A DNA stretch of 64,000 bases, taken from Dysidea avara. Lineage: Eukaryota > Porifera > Demospongiae > Dictyoceratida > Dysideidae. The translations under genes and the position numbers were made by a program. Location of the stretch: positions 20,731,133 through 20,795,132 of the forward strand of contig NC_089274.1 in the NCBI RefSeq assembly GCF_963678975.1. The letters run 5' to 3'. The stretch's first letter is position 1. The number at the start of each line of letters is the position of its first letter. Of this stretch, positions 11,271-25,900 are shown piece after piece. The notes below the pieces were generated by a model. It worked only from the letters and a program-made list of their open reading frames with translations. It did not search any database and was not told the DNA's origin.

Positions 11271-13979
11271 AATGGCAATAATGTAGCTAGGCTTATACTG
11301 AAAGCAATAAGCCCCTTACCTAAAAATATACTTGTGATCGTGAATATTATGTGCAACTATCCGACCCTTGTAACGTGTTTCCTAATTAATTAACTTTCCT
11401 TATGTTACATCAAAGCTGCAAAGCATGGCTATATATACCATGGATGTGCCTCAAAATAAGGCAGGAAATTTTTATGCCTTTCCCCCTATAGGCTTATACC
11501 AAACTAGATATCAAAATGTGTTTGCCCAACAGTTCAAATATCAATCAATTTTTGGCTGGTCACCTCATCCATAGCAAGTCAGCTGTCACTTCTGAGCAAC
11601 TTGCAAATGGCAGTGTTGATTTGAATAAATTATATTTTCATAGTTACTATAGCTGCAGAGATGTATGTACCATGCATAAAAGAATTTATCAGATTATTTA
11701 TAAATAAATGTTGGTGTGATTACCAAAAGGGCAGGTAACATGATAATAATGTGTTGCAGATACATGATACGTATGAGAATCCAGCCTATCAAATATACCT
11801 AACGGTGAAACTAGAATTATAGCGGATATTACATGCAACAAGCTAACCATGATCATCAGTCAGGTCCTTCGTGATGAAGACATCCTATAACAAACAAGTC
11901 AGCCACATTAAATGGGAGGGAAAAACCATGGGCAGTGGTGAGAGGTAACACTGATGCTGCTAGGTGGTATTCATCCTCCTGCCTTGACTTCAAAAACAGG
12001 CAATGAAACAGCTGTTAAGCTACATACAAAAAGCATACACAATATTTACATTACATTTATAATATGGTAGCAGATATTATGGATTGCCCAAGGGTGTAAG
12101 CACAGATGGTCAAGCATAAAAGGATTGGAATTCATCATTATCCCTATTTAGAGACTACAGAAGATCACCGTGACCTTGACAAAAAGGTCTTTATTACATA
12201 ACATCCTATGAAATTGCTAAGCTTAATGCAATATACAGAGTAGCACATGTATAGCTGTCAACAACTTTAAATTTTATGTCAGTGGTTTGGTTTAATCATG
12301 GCTGTCATGGTTAACACACACATGTATAGTTCTATGCTATAGCTATTTGTGAAAATTAAGTTGAGGAAACTTTAAACCTATGAGTTAACCATGGAGTGTT
12401 GTTATGTACACATACTTATAGCTGTGTGCATTTGCTACTCTATCTGCTAAAATGGAGGGAAACTTTGAGCCTTGAGTTAAAAGCAAAAAAAAAACTTGGC
12501 TAGTAGCTACATATATAGCTAGTAGTGCAGTTAAATAATTTCATATCCCCTTGGTCGGTCACTATAGTTATTTCACAGTAATTGGACATTACGCACTACT
12601 CAGTCCGATCCAGCTTGTTTTAGTACCTTTTATTTTTATTGGGGTACTACATACACTGTCCCTACTCTAGTTTAATCTTTACTGTTTGTGAACTTTTTTT
12701 GTAAATTCATGTCCACTAATAGTCCATTCTCAATAAGTGACCAATCAAGTTTATGGTTTTAGTGGGGTACTATATTTTAAACTGCGAAACTATCAATAGC
12801 TCCAATTATTTTAGCCTACTCTTATACATTTTACTCAGGCGTAATATTACCTGTAGCTATATTAGTAACTTATAATCTAATTTATTTAATAGGTGTAATT
12901 TTTATGTAAATAGAGAACTAATTAATTTTAATCATAATCACTTTTGTTTTGGGCACTGGCACAGGATGCCAGTGTGCCATCAGTGCATTATCAAATCAAT
13001 TATTTGTCACTGTAATATATACATGCACACTCCTCTGTACATTTTTGCACTGAAAAAGCTTTAATAAATAAATAAAGTAATGCAGAGTATTGGTAACCAC
13101 TATGAAGTTTTGTAAACTTTAAGGAGTGCTCTTTAAGACCATCTACGACATCATGAAGTATGACATAAGTTATACAGCAGTATAAACAAATCCCTCACGT
13201 ATGACATCATATGTGCATGCGTAAAGTAGGGAAGACAAAGGTTAGACCATTAAGAAATGATACCAGGAACAATAGTACAAAGAAAACATCAATTACAATC
13301 ACTAAGATGGTTAGCCTAAGAGAAACACCACTATCAATGCTATCACTAGGTTTACTTAGTTGGTGAAGCAATACAGCATGCTACAAGGCCAGAATCATTT
13401 ACCATTAAGTATGCCCAGTAAGTACCCTCACATATACTTATCATAATTCATATTCGTGATCTGTAGCAATCATGAGTCTAATAATAGAGTTATTTAATTT
13501 CCATGATTGCAATGTGTGGGTGTGTAAGGACTTTAGCATGAGTAAATAAGTTCACAATCTTATATTATGTCTGTTCAAGTACAAATGATAGCTACAGTTA
13601 CATGTATCATCACACATTTGGTGGTTTGACAAATTAAAATTTTTTTTAACTGGCCCTAATGGCTCCCCTACATGTCTCTATGGAAAACAAACTAGAAAGA
13701 AAATAAAGGAAAAGTTAGAATCTACCTATATGACTATTTGAGTCATGCAGCACTGAAATATGTACTGAAACTGCATATGGTGTATCCCTGTATATGAGAG
13801 CATCAAAATATGCGCGTAAGGCTCTTAAAGTTCTTGTGTGCACACTGCAACATTGCTGATGTGTGCTGAAGAGCAAAGAAGTGATAAAGCTGATGATGGC
13901 ATACTATCAGTCATAAGTACACTGTGTGTTAACATGCAGGTGTGGTCATTCAATATATACATTGTCAATATATACATTA
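11271..13979. other. Intergenic AT-rich region with half a foldback element
   Basis: No gene seen. At about 12590-12712 lies the right half of a family-2 foldback (GCACTACTCAGTCC, CCAGCTTGTTTTAGTACC, GTCCCTACTCTAGTTTAATC), with no left half nearby. The rest includes an AATAAATAAATAAAG run near 13064 and simple AT-rich sequence. EXOC7 ends at the right border. Confidence 0.5.
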
Positions 13980-16900
13980 TTATACACTCTGTCCATCGAA
14001 AAAGCTGTTCAGTATACCTTCAACTTCAACAGGTTGGTATTTGATGTACTTGTCTGGGTTCTTGGTAAAGCTGACATTTAAATGACTGCAAGTAGCAATA
14101 AAATGTCGTCTGTTCAGGGGAAATTATGAACTTACTTTTTGTGAAATTCTTCATACAATGGACATATTAGATCACGATTGACTTCCTTCACTGAACTCCT
14201 CAGATCTCTGTCAGGAATTGTGTAGTGTCTCTGAATTTTCTGTAACTCTTCTATTTCAGTGTTAAATCCCTATGTGAATACTTGTTAATGTAATGTTGAT
14301 GGCAGTTTCGACAATTAAACCTTATATTTGTCCTTGATTGCTTCCCTTTGACTTTTCCCTAACTACACACAGAAACTATACTGGTCATTGTAGTGATATG
14401 AACTGCTTACATGAAGTACCCTGTCAGGGTTACTTGTAATGGGCAGTGCTGTAGTTTGGCCAACGAAGCTCAACAGCTTGTTAAATCTATGCCAATTAGT
14501 AAGAGTGCTACAGAGCATAAACCTAGTACAATACCTTTTGGTATAGACGGCCCTCTGGGCACCTATTAACTCATTGTACTTGCCATCCACGTCAGGGTAC
14601 ACCTCTTCTAACACGGACAACATCAACTGATTCCTATACAATGGCATATATGGTGATCCAAGTAACTGTAGCATAACACGCATGAGACACACCTGGTAAA
14701 AGTGCGACGGATAAAATGATAGTTGTTCATGAGAAAAATGGAACTCAAAGTAGACGACTCGTACAACTTTGCCTTACTCTCCATGCTAATATTAACCACA
14801 TCAAAGACACGAACTGTACACAGAAAATAACCACAACAATCAAACAAATAAACATAAACATACTTATATAATTTCCAATTGCCTTTCTATTCGCCTGCTC
14901 AATGTCAGTCATACTGGACAGGACAATATCTAATAGAATACAACAAGACTGTTAGTTGGATAAAACTATCAAACTATTGTACCTTGCTCAGCTAGAATAC
15001 CACCTGCTATGTCCATCTGTTCTAACAACTGCTCCAAAAACAACATTGCCTACAATGGAATGGTATAGTTGTAGTAACTACATGGTAAGGACTAACATTG
15101 CTGGTCAACTGATGAACTGTTCCATCCTTGGGCATGTTGGACTGCTTCTCTGGATCAGCCTAGAACATTTTCTAAGTGTTAATAACCTAACAAGATAACT
15201 CACCTTTATGAAAGTAAGTAATTCATTGAGTCCTTTAAGTGTCTACAACAGAATAATGGATACATACAGGCAAAGAAGACTAGTGCAAAGTTACCAATTT
15301 CTCGAACATTGCAATCACTTCTGGAATCTTATGGTAACAACGATTTGGCAGTGGCTGCAATAGTTTCTTGTACTGGGGTAACAACATTCGGAGATGTCGA
15401 ATGACTTTGCATGTTGACACCACCACGATGAAATCATGTTTGGACATGCTCTTCTTTGCTTTGTCATGCAAGTCCTACCAAAATGACAACCACTTACACT
15501 AAGGACCAACTAAACAAGTGACCTCACCTCGCCAAGTTTAACAAAGAGATTGAAAGGTCCAATCACCAATGACTCATACACCATGGTCCAGTGCTGTTGT
15601 GCTATTATACTTGTCATCAGGTCGTGTTCACTCTAACCATAGAGAAGAGTTAATCAATAGAAAGACATCAAATTTCTTTGTATCTGGATGCCTATTCAAT
15701 TGCTCTATTAGACATTCGATAGGTCTGTTGTGTACACATCATAATACACAAGCAAGTGTACCTCTAATAGTCGAACACAAACTGTTGCTAGTGCAATAAA
15801 CACTCCACTTCCTTCTAACCTAGTAATGAAGAATGTGAACAGAATAAACATTATACATGCATAACTATACAGCTTCTTTGTACTAGGCATTTACATTGTA
15901 TCATGATTGTCCAATACCAATATATATTCTGATCATTGGTGTATGTTAAACTTGAACAGTTCAATGTTCAACTAAGAGTTCACAACATTTGTAAGGCAGA
16001 ACTCTTGACTGAACAAAACATCAATGACTGTAGTTACTATAAACAAACTGTCATCTTCAAGCAACTAGTCAGGCATGATGAAAAAGTGGAAGAGTCTTTA
16101 AATGTTTCTGATGCCATAATCTAGTATTATTTAACACATTTACAGAAACATGATATAAATAAATACAAATTTTGGTCTGCAGCCTGCCTGACTAGTTGAA
16201 AGGCTAGAGGATAAACTACACATTATAACACAAAGAGTTCCATACAAATTATTATGAGCTCCTGTTACTACTTTACTCACTGTTCATCAGCTTCCATGCG
16301 GCCACTTGACACAGTTGCTTGCTCTAGCAAACCCCGTCTTAACGACCCGTCCCTGCGGCTACTACAGAACAACAATGATGTATGGAGACAAAGTACGCAA
16401 CTAACTCTGCCGGTTTTCTTTTCACACCACGCTTCACTGGGGATTCCCCTTTCAGTACTGCAGCAATAGGAGACTACATTACAACACCAGCAACAGCAAA
16501 TCAGACACTCACAATTAGCTATTGAGGGTCTCTGCTTTGTCTGCTGCAAAAACAAAGTAACAAAAAAACATTACAGTGTATACTCTATGCACTACTACTA
16601 GCAAGGACTACTACTAGCAAGGACTACTGCTACAGTGTACATATTATGCTCAACACATTGCAGACTATTTATTACTAAGGCTGTGGCCACATGAAAAGCC
16701 ACCCTAATGGTGAACAAATAAGAATGATTGCGAAGAGTAATGTAGCCATAGTCGCCTATGCATTGGTTCAAATATGAAACTCCTTATCACCTTTATAGCT
16801 AGATGAATAAAAAATTGGAAATTTTAAAATGGGAATAGGGATCGCTGAAAAAAGCCACGAAACAAGAAGGGATTGCTGGGGTGGTAATGTAAACCACAAA

Positions 16901-19900
16901 TCCCTATTTTGACTCTCTGTCATAAATCTAGTTACATGCTCTGTCATTTTGAAGTGAGTCAAATAAGAGATTTGTGGTTTACATTACCACCCCAGCGATC
17001 CCTTCTTGTTTTGTGGCTTTTTTCAGCGATCCCTATTCCCATTTTAAAATTTCTAATTTTTTATTCATCTAGTTTGTGTACTTTTTATTAATCCAGTAAT
17101 GGATTATGAAGAAGACTGTTGTGAATAGTGTAATTTGCATTCTGCATAGTAACACGTCAACATTTCAGTACACACATGAAACTGATCAAATTGCAATGTG
17201 TATACAGACTGAGAGTCTCCTAATATTAGCTACAATTGACATTACTGGTGCCTTTAACAGCTGTCAAATTCAGTGCAAGGATTGTTGTTATGCACTTGAC
17301 TGCATTATACATCAGGGTGAACTCCCTTCAGACTGGAAGAGGGCATATGTAACACCAATATACAAGAAAGGCCAGTGTACTAATCCATAGAACTATAGAC
17401 CTATATCATTGACTAGTATTTGCTGCAAGTTGTTGGAACATATCATCTCCTCAGCAATATCTTCTCATGCTATTGACTACAATAACATGGATTTCCTTTT
17501 GATAATGAAGACTGTGGTGAATAGTGTAATTTTGCATTCTGCATGATAACGCCGTCAACGTTTCAGTACAAACATGAAACTGATCAAATTGCAATGTGTA
17601 CACAGACTGAGATTCTCCCAATATGAGCTACAATTTACATTACTGGTGCCTTTAATAGCTGTCAAATTCAATGCAAGGATTGTTGTTATACACTTGACTG
17701 CATTATTAGAGTATTTACATGACTGCTCTATTAGAGTATTTAATCTGGATAACCCGCCCACGTACAATAATCACGGAGCGAAAAAAACCACCTTGCAACA
17801 AAGTCATCAACCCAGATTAAGTTTCCTGGCCTATACTGAGTTTAATAAAGACAGATTCTATTAGCCACAAGCAGTGCACACTAAAATACCTAACTTTGAG
17901 TGCGATCTTGTATGGCTTCTAAGGCGTAATGGCATTTTGGCAAGAAGAAACAGCCCGGTTTGGGCTGTTTCCATCCGAAAACGAAATTAAGAAAGGTCAT
18001 GGACACGCACAATGATCCATTCAGCAAGCCTTGCTACATTTTATCCCAGGATTCTCCTTGTAAACTTTGCTATGCCTGTGAAAGAATAATATTATGAATA
18101 ATAATATGAACAAACAGGCAAATATCAGTTTTGTCTGAAATACATTTACTGTTTCCTTTTCACTTGATACTTACTAGTGGACCTATACTCCTTGCAAAGA
18201 ACCACCAGAGGGTTGTTCTGAGTTAAAGGATGCTTTTCAAGGTGATTTTTAGGTGAGCGTTCTATTAGGATTTTGCAAAAAACATGGGCGATCCCTATTA
18301 TGAACCCACTATCATGGTTCATGATAAGGTGGTGTTTAGTAACGAAACAAGTAAATTAGGAATATGAGCTACATATGTAATAGTAGAGAAGTTAGTTACA
18401 GTTGCGACTACGTCATGTGTGATGAATCATCTGTTGAATGCAGCCTTGTATGCGTTTGCTCAAGTATTTAAAGCCAAGAAACAAACTTTTACAGATTCTA
18501 GAGGAGATCACTAGTCTTCTTTATGTAATTTTATTGCAAGTGCCGGATACAGAGCAAGCAAGAATGAAAAATGAGTACATAATTCGCTGCAAGTTGCATG
18601 GAATCATAATACGGCTGGTGTTTTCAAATTCACTACTTGTTGCTCTACTTCACCTACTAATACAGGTAGATTATCAAACACTGTGTGATTTAACGAATAG
18701 TTCATTGTTAAAAAATTGTAATTAGTGAGATTTGCTGCTGGTATTTCTCTCTTACTATACACAACAAGTACGCAAAGAATTTTCAACTAGAGTAGGGACC
18801 ATAGCACATCGATAAAAAGTACTGAAACAAGCTGGAGTAGTGCACGATATTAAATAACAGTAAAACAATAAGAAGTATTATATCCCTACCGTCCTCAAGA
18901 AAGAAAGAAACTAAGCCCTATACATGACTCGTAAGAAGCATCTTAATGGATAGATGGAGCATGACTAGAATGACTGACTAACCTGGTGATTCATTCCTCT
19001 ACACCTTTTCCCAACCTCGCTCAGTGTTGCATAGTTTGCATGGAGCAAGCCTCCCCTGGTTGCACATGTACATCAATGTACATTGGGCTTAAGTACGCAG
19101 GGCCAGGACATGGAGGAATAGAACTTCACATGAAGTCTTGGACAAAAGATACCTTGGAGCACGACCAACCAACTTGGCGATTCATTACCCTCCACTCTTT
19201 CCCAATGCTGCATGGGTTACAGGGGTGATCCTTTTCTGGCTGTGTACGTAAGGCCAATTTGGTTACTCAAGTTTGCAGGGTCAGGATGTGGAGGAAGAGG
19301 ACTTTGCTTGAGGGTTCTCTTCTAAACCATAGATAATGGAGTTCATAAAAAGGGATAGGAAATGCAAGCGATTTCCAGTTTGATTTCCAATACGCATGAC
19401 TTGAAAGGACAAGACAGCTTTGTGCTCAAATATTAGTGTTCTAAGTAGTGTAAATAGTAATCCAACAGACTACAGCAAGTGTTTAGGCCTTTGTGAGAGA
19501 TTTAGGTGAGAGAATTCAATATTTTGTAACAAAGGGTATCACATTGTTACACCAAAGAGGGCAGAAGGATGGGGATGCAAAAACACTGTTGTTTACTCTT
19601 CCTTATGGGAAGGTATTTAAGCCAGAACAGAACCGGGATGGAACCAATTAGGACATGTGCCAACTTTAAAAACAACTTGTACAAGACTTTCAACCATTGC
19701 ACAATGGCTATTCTCTTCGTTGTTTCTACCTACAGGCATAATAGAAGTTGTCTATGTGACTAGCACCATCATTAGTTGTACAGTTCAGGGCTCAACCCAG
19801 AATATAAACCTAGAGGGGGCGAAGTAAGTCGCTTTGTATTCTAGGGGGGTCTGGGGGCATGCTCCCCCAGGAAAATTTAGAAAATTTAGGTGTAAATATA

Positions 19901-22900
19901 CTCAATTTTGGTGAAATTTTACTGTGATGCCATTGAATATTGACCATTGGATTATACAACTTTGGGATCAATTAAACCTTTCCATTTCTCAAGGCTTTAG
20001 GTATAAACCTAGGGGGGGCAATAGCTAACCCAGAGGGGGCCTGTGCCCCCCCCCCCCCCTAGATTAACCCCTGGTACTATGACGTGACAATGTTGTACGA
20101 AGAAGAAAATTTGCGAATTTTACTATCTACTTTACCACGTAAACAGGAGTACTTTTATTTGACAGTCTACGAAAGTCACATTTAATGGTTCTGCCATCAA
20201 GTGACCCTGTGAATAAGAGCGTCGACAGAGAGTACCTGGACCTTCTGACCAATGTTACAGAACTTTTGGATACATCTAAAGACATTGATTTTGCTCGTTG
20301 CACACTAAGACTTCAGTTTTACGACAGCTCACAGCGAAAACAAAGAATTCCTAACATATTATGAACAAGCTAAAAATTGGAAAGATATAATTGCAAAGAT
20401 ATAATTGCAAAGTCTCAGGAAAAAGGCTATACAATCATCACAAACTTATCTCTGCTGGCTTTGTATTGTGATGAAATTACAGGATGTAAAGAAGCACTAA
20501 AGCTTTCAAAGTTAAAATTTCTACAAAGCTAGCAGGATTCCGAGTCCAGTGGAGCCGTGATAATTTGATTTCTGGATATTCAACCAAAATGGACTGTAAG
20601 CCAGAGTGTGTAACTAGTGCAGATGTTGACCGTACTAAGGAAGCCAGCTCAGCTTTCTTAAAACTTAATGATATAGACAGTGTGTTAGATTGTGCAAGTG
20701 CAAACTCTGTCACAATGTACTTCTTAAAATTGTATTTAAGTAGGACATTATTGTTTTGTGTTTCTAAAGATCTGGTATTGGGAGGAATATAGATAAGGTT
20801 GGTCGATGATTAATTGTGATTTGTACAGTGATTGCCTCTATGTTGTTTGGTGAATGCAATTGTGTACTAGGAGTAGAATTCTTAATGGCCAGTAGGACTC
20901 CTCCTACTCTAGAGTTTCTAGGTACACAACAGCATGGTCTAGAGCACAGGCTGTATCAGAGAAGTTTTCAGCTACAAATACAGTAAAATAGGCATATAAT
21001 TGCCTTCAGTTGCATAGTTAAAGATAAAGAACTTGAATGGGGTGAACAATTAAATGGCTCCAACAAGTTTGATGATGGTTGAGTGATTTAGTTGTAAATG
21101 ACTATCCATTCCCCAAGTTCCTTAGTGTGTTAGCTCAACTGCAAAATCAGGGGTACACCTGATAACATAATAAGGGCAGTATGCTTGTGGTGGCAGCACA
21201 AGATGGAGCTGGAAGAACAAGTACCCCAGACCATCTCCTACATGAGATTTTCCTCTCATTGAATTACTGTAATACCAAGAGCTGAAGAGTTGTACACTAA
21301 AATGAGTCTCAATCCTTCTGAGACGTTAGTTGTACTGATCTAGGGTGTGTGGGGCTGTTGGAAGGAGCAATGGCCCATCAACCTAGTGAACGAGAAGAGC
21401 TTACTTGCTTGCTTGAGAACTCCACTTGGAAAGGATTAATTACTGGCAAGGTCTGTACTGGGCAGCCAGACCAGATTACTATGATCCTATTGACTCTTGT
21501 TTGTTTGAAAATTTGGTCTCAAAGTGATCAGTTAGAGCAGCTGTATATTGACATAGACAAACTTTTAACAGATATACGGACCCAGTACATATACTTTGTA
21601 CATGACCAAGGTAATATGAAGTCAGCCTCTCTAGACAACACTACATGAAGGTATGAAACTTCCAGCAAACCTGTCCTTTAAGATCTTCTTTAGTCAAATT
21701 GCATGAAATTTACCAACTGGTAGTTCCAAGTGATGCAATACATGTGGCAAGTTACGAGATGTGGGGAGTTTTCAATTGTACTCACAACTCCATTACTGCA
21801 AATCATTGCATACATAATAGTTTAAATTTTGAGCTGAAACAGTAAAGGTTTTGTCCGATTACAGAGAAATTGATGAGCTGAGATTAGCACATTCTGAATT
21901 GGCAGACCCCAGATTACACCAAGCTAGACTCCTGGAAGCTATCAGACCACAATACGGTGGATCTTTTCAGGATCACCAGATGGAGAGCAGGAGTACAAAT
22001 GTTTCTTGTTAGACAGCACAGATAGAAACGAACAGGTAGTGTTCTGAACAGCCAGTTGTTCACCCTATATACTCTGTCCAGTTGGAAATAGGGAGTGTGG
22101 TTTGTACCATCACTTAATAATACATACAAATAACTTCACTGCCATCTAGTAGTCTGAGACAATGGGGCAACAATTGTCAAGCTAATGGTTGGACATGTGG
22201 AAGCGGTTGTATAGTATGATCATGGAGAATCAATTTGAAAGGCCTTTCTTGATTCAAACAAACTGTGCTTTCCACATTACAAGAAGTTTTGTTGCTGTAA
22301 ACCAACCAGCTACAAGGAATGCACCTGAATGAAGTTTTGTAAATTCCACTCCTTAACACCAGCATGGTATCATCGTAAATAATAAACTATTGCTGCCATT
22401 CTTTGTTTACTATCTTCATTGATGACAGATGTACAGATTGCACTACTATATATACATCATGGATCATTGAACTGTTATCTTCATTAACTAATTAAAGGAA
22501 ATCCAGCGGATGATCTCCAGACACTTATACACAGTAACAATCATAACTCAAATTAGCCAGCAGTCTTTGCGACTGCTCCAACACTACAGACGTTGGACTG
22601 AAGATACAGTTTCACCCAAGGAGTTGGTTTCCATAAACTTTAGGCAAGGAAAGGTCAATGGCAGCCCTGCAGCAAGTAGTGATGTTCAATAAGAGCCTTT
22701 ACAGGTGATGGCCACTTACGTGACTGCTAAGTTTATCACTATAATTATATTATCCACACATTTACAAATTTTTTTGCTTGATCAACTAATATCTGGCAGT
22801 TTCACAATAACACAAAGTAGAGGCTCCGTTAATCCACATACTTCTCAAAGACAATGTAGTCCATTTGCAAAGAACTTTGTCATAGTCTAGTGGCTTTGGA

Positions 22901-25900
22901 AGAAAGAGTACCAGCTTTCATCTGTGGCACATTCTGTAGAGGGGTAATATCATCCCAAATACTATGCTCTCATTGTGTGAAGGAGTGGTCATGGGACCAT
23001 CATTATGATTAGTATAACTGTGCTTGAGCTCGTTTTGCCGCTGACACATATTTGGATGCAGACCACCAACCCACTTTGGTGTTCAGCTATATATTATCTG
23101 ATAGTTGCCTTTCAAGTTAATCGGTCTTCGTACCATCTGCAGTAGAGCCAGTTGAACTATTTGGTCTCAGTTGCCATCTTGGTCATTTCACCATAGAGCC
23201 ACTTAAATTATTTGATGCTATTTTTGCTATTTGTCCTTGGTGTTATGTGTTACTTGGCTGGGAACCAGTTGGAATACTCACCTTTAATAGCTATTCAAGT
23301 TGGTTACTTGGCAGTAGAGCTAGTTGAATAGCACTTGGCCTTAGTTTTAAGGTTACTACTAATGGACTGTGTCATTTGCCATCTGTCTTGAAGCCAATTG
23401 AAATATTGGTCATTTGGACAGTTAAATTATTTGGCCATTTATTATTTGGCTATACAGCCAGTGGCTTTAACGCCAGTAAAATTATTTGGCTGCCTTAGTT
23501 GCTATAATTCTGTAGTAGTGGTGGCCAGGGCATAAGTGTTATTTGTGATTTGTACCTGTAGTGCCATTTGAAACAACCTTGGTCAGGCAGTGTATCTATG
23601 TTAGTGCAATGGGAGTGCTGACCAGCCAGTAAAATAAGTAGTTCAGTGAGGAGACTTGAACATAGTTGTCCACTGTTCTTTATGTGCCATCTACAGACGG
23701 TATAGCTCTCCTCAAGGTATGCTTCTTTATCTTCCCATTGAATTTGGTACCAAACATGAATACCGTACTAGAAGTAAGGATCGATGTGCAAGACTAGATT
23801 GTTGTAGGCTGTCAACTCAGATATCTTTTCGGTATGCAGCTGAACAAACTGCTGGAAGAAACTGCTGCTTCGTCTAACTTTTTCGCTGAAGCCTATGTTA
23901 CTTTTGAAAAATTATTTTGTAATTAACTTGTGTGTTATTGAGTTGCATTGCCTTGTGTGTGTATGGCTGTAATATTACGTGTATATAATAAGAGAGAAAT
24001 ACCAGAGGTAAGTTTGCTCGTTTTTCACTCTTAAAACCTTAATTTCAGCCCTTCATGCCCTCATCGAATCATCAGTTTTGTTACCTAAGACCAAATATGA
24101 AATTTTCTTAAAGACAAAAATTCTACTCTGCGTTGGCAGTTCAAAGGTGCCGCCAATGCCACAATTTGTATATGGCACTGTTGCGGACCGCAGCGAGTGC
24201 ATTATAACTTACAATGTACTGGTTGCGGTTTTGCAGACTGCAATGAGTGCATTATAAGTTATAATGCACTGACCGCAGTGCAATATACAGATATTGCACT
24301 AACTGCGGTTTTGTGCAGGTTCCGGCAGCCGAGACCGCTACAACACCTCACCTAATAGGTGGAAAACACCTCACAGATCACTCGAAGCCTGACATGTAAA
24401 ACTCGGTTGTGGGCTATAACGTCACCAATATGTATAATGTTTACCAAGCAGCCAATGGCGATCTGAAAAAGCCAACATGGAGGCCACAACTCTAGTCTAC
24501 ATATATATAAACGTACTTATACACCTTAATAGTCTGGTACCATCTGAGCCCAGATTAAACCATAGTCCACTTTGACAATGACTCAATAAAACTATTATAT
24601 TCTAACCTCTACGTTTGATTGTGGAAACCAGTTTTTGTCATGCTACCAGATTCGAGTTTAGCCAGTGTGAACAGTAAGAATTAGACTAGTATCATTTAGT
24701 AGTTAGGTTAGAATTACTTAAATCTTCTAATAGCTCTTTGTTTTTTGTTCGAGAAAATAGTCTATATGGCGATTGAGTGATCACACTGGCATGCTGAGGA
24801 CTACACGATGAGAGTCAAACAGCGAATGCAGGTTAGTGATGTAGCCCATAGCATACTAGCTTTCAATATCTCAGGTGGCTGCGGTACTGTAGAGGGAACG
24901 TCACTGCAACATTCGGCTTGGTCACCCATGATCAATATTAGAAACCAGACCTTTATAAGAGTTACAACCGTCTTGTGAGACTCTCCCCACCTATTAGGTG
25001 AGTGGTACATAACAGTTATACAACATGCATTCGTGTTCTGCCTGTATAGGCTTGTGCGTTTATATCAGGCAGAGCACTCGTGCCCATTGTATAACTATAT
25101 TATCAATACAGTAAACCACTCTAATAGATCAGGAACACATACATGCATATACCGACTTACAGACAAGGGCATTATTTGAAATGCTTTGTAGTACTCCCTC
25201 AACCTGTGTAGGACAACAAATAAACTCATTTACATGCATAAAGAGAAAGCACAACAATGACAATTAATTACTACTCAACACCATCAAGACACACACATAT
25301 GGTAAGTGTTCCTTCTCTAAATGAAATGATTTTTAATGTAGTACTTCCCTCCACATTTCTTCAGTAGCTCATATATTAAACTTGGGAACATTTACCCATG
25401 GAATTCCTGAGGTATAAGCCACCAAAAGTTTGTCATGAACTTTCCCCCTTTTTCTTATCCTTCACATTATTTGTGATTGTGAATACACTGGAATAACAGC
25501 TACAAAAGATATCACATGAAAGCCAGAGGTGCAAGATAAAGATACATGAAAAGTAGAAAATTTAAAGGGAAAAATAATTGGCAAATTGAACAAATGTCTA
25601 TTTGATGGTTCCTCATGCTCACAGGGGCTCACACTAACCATGCATGGACCGCATTCAAGAATTTCAGATGGCATCACGAAAGTACCAGTAATAGTCATGG
25701 CAGCACCAGTGATAGCTTCAAGTATTATAGCTGCATCCAAGGCTGAGGTTACCACAGGTACAAATATAACTACAGCCTGGATATCTGGGATGCATCAGTA
25801 GCCACTAGGAAAGTCACTTTGTAGGAGAACACCTTGCAGGTGCCTCTGGCCCATGCACAAAAACCAGAGTAATGTCTGGCTGCACTGAGCTGTGGGACCC

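Noticed and set aside
4552-13979. First coding exon of UBR5
   Set aside because: Searched for an equivalent of the human first 60 residues on the minus strand; no block matched well enough to report.
20042-20059. C-run as a possible structural element
   Set aside because: A plain homopolymer near the end of a short TIR element; likely slippage.
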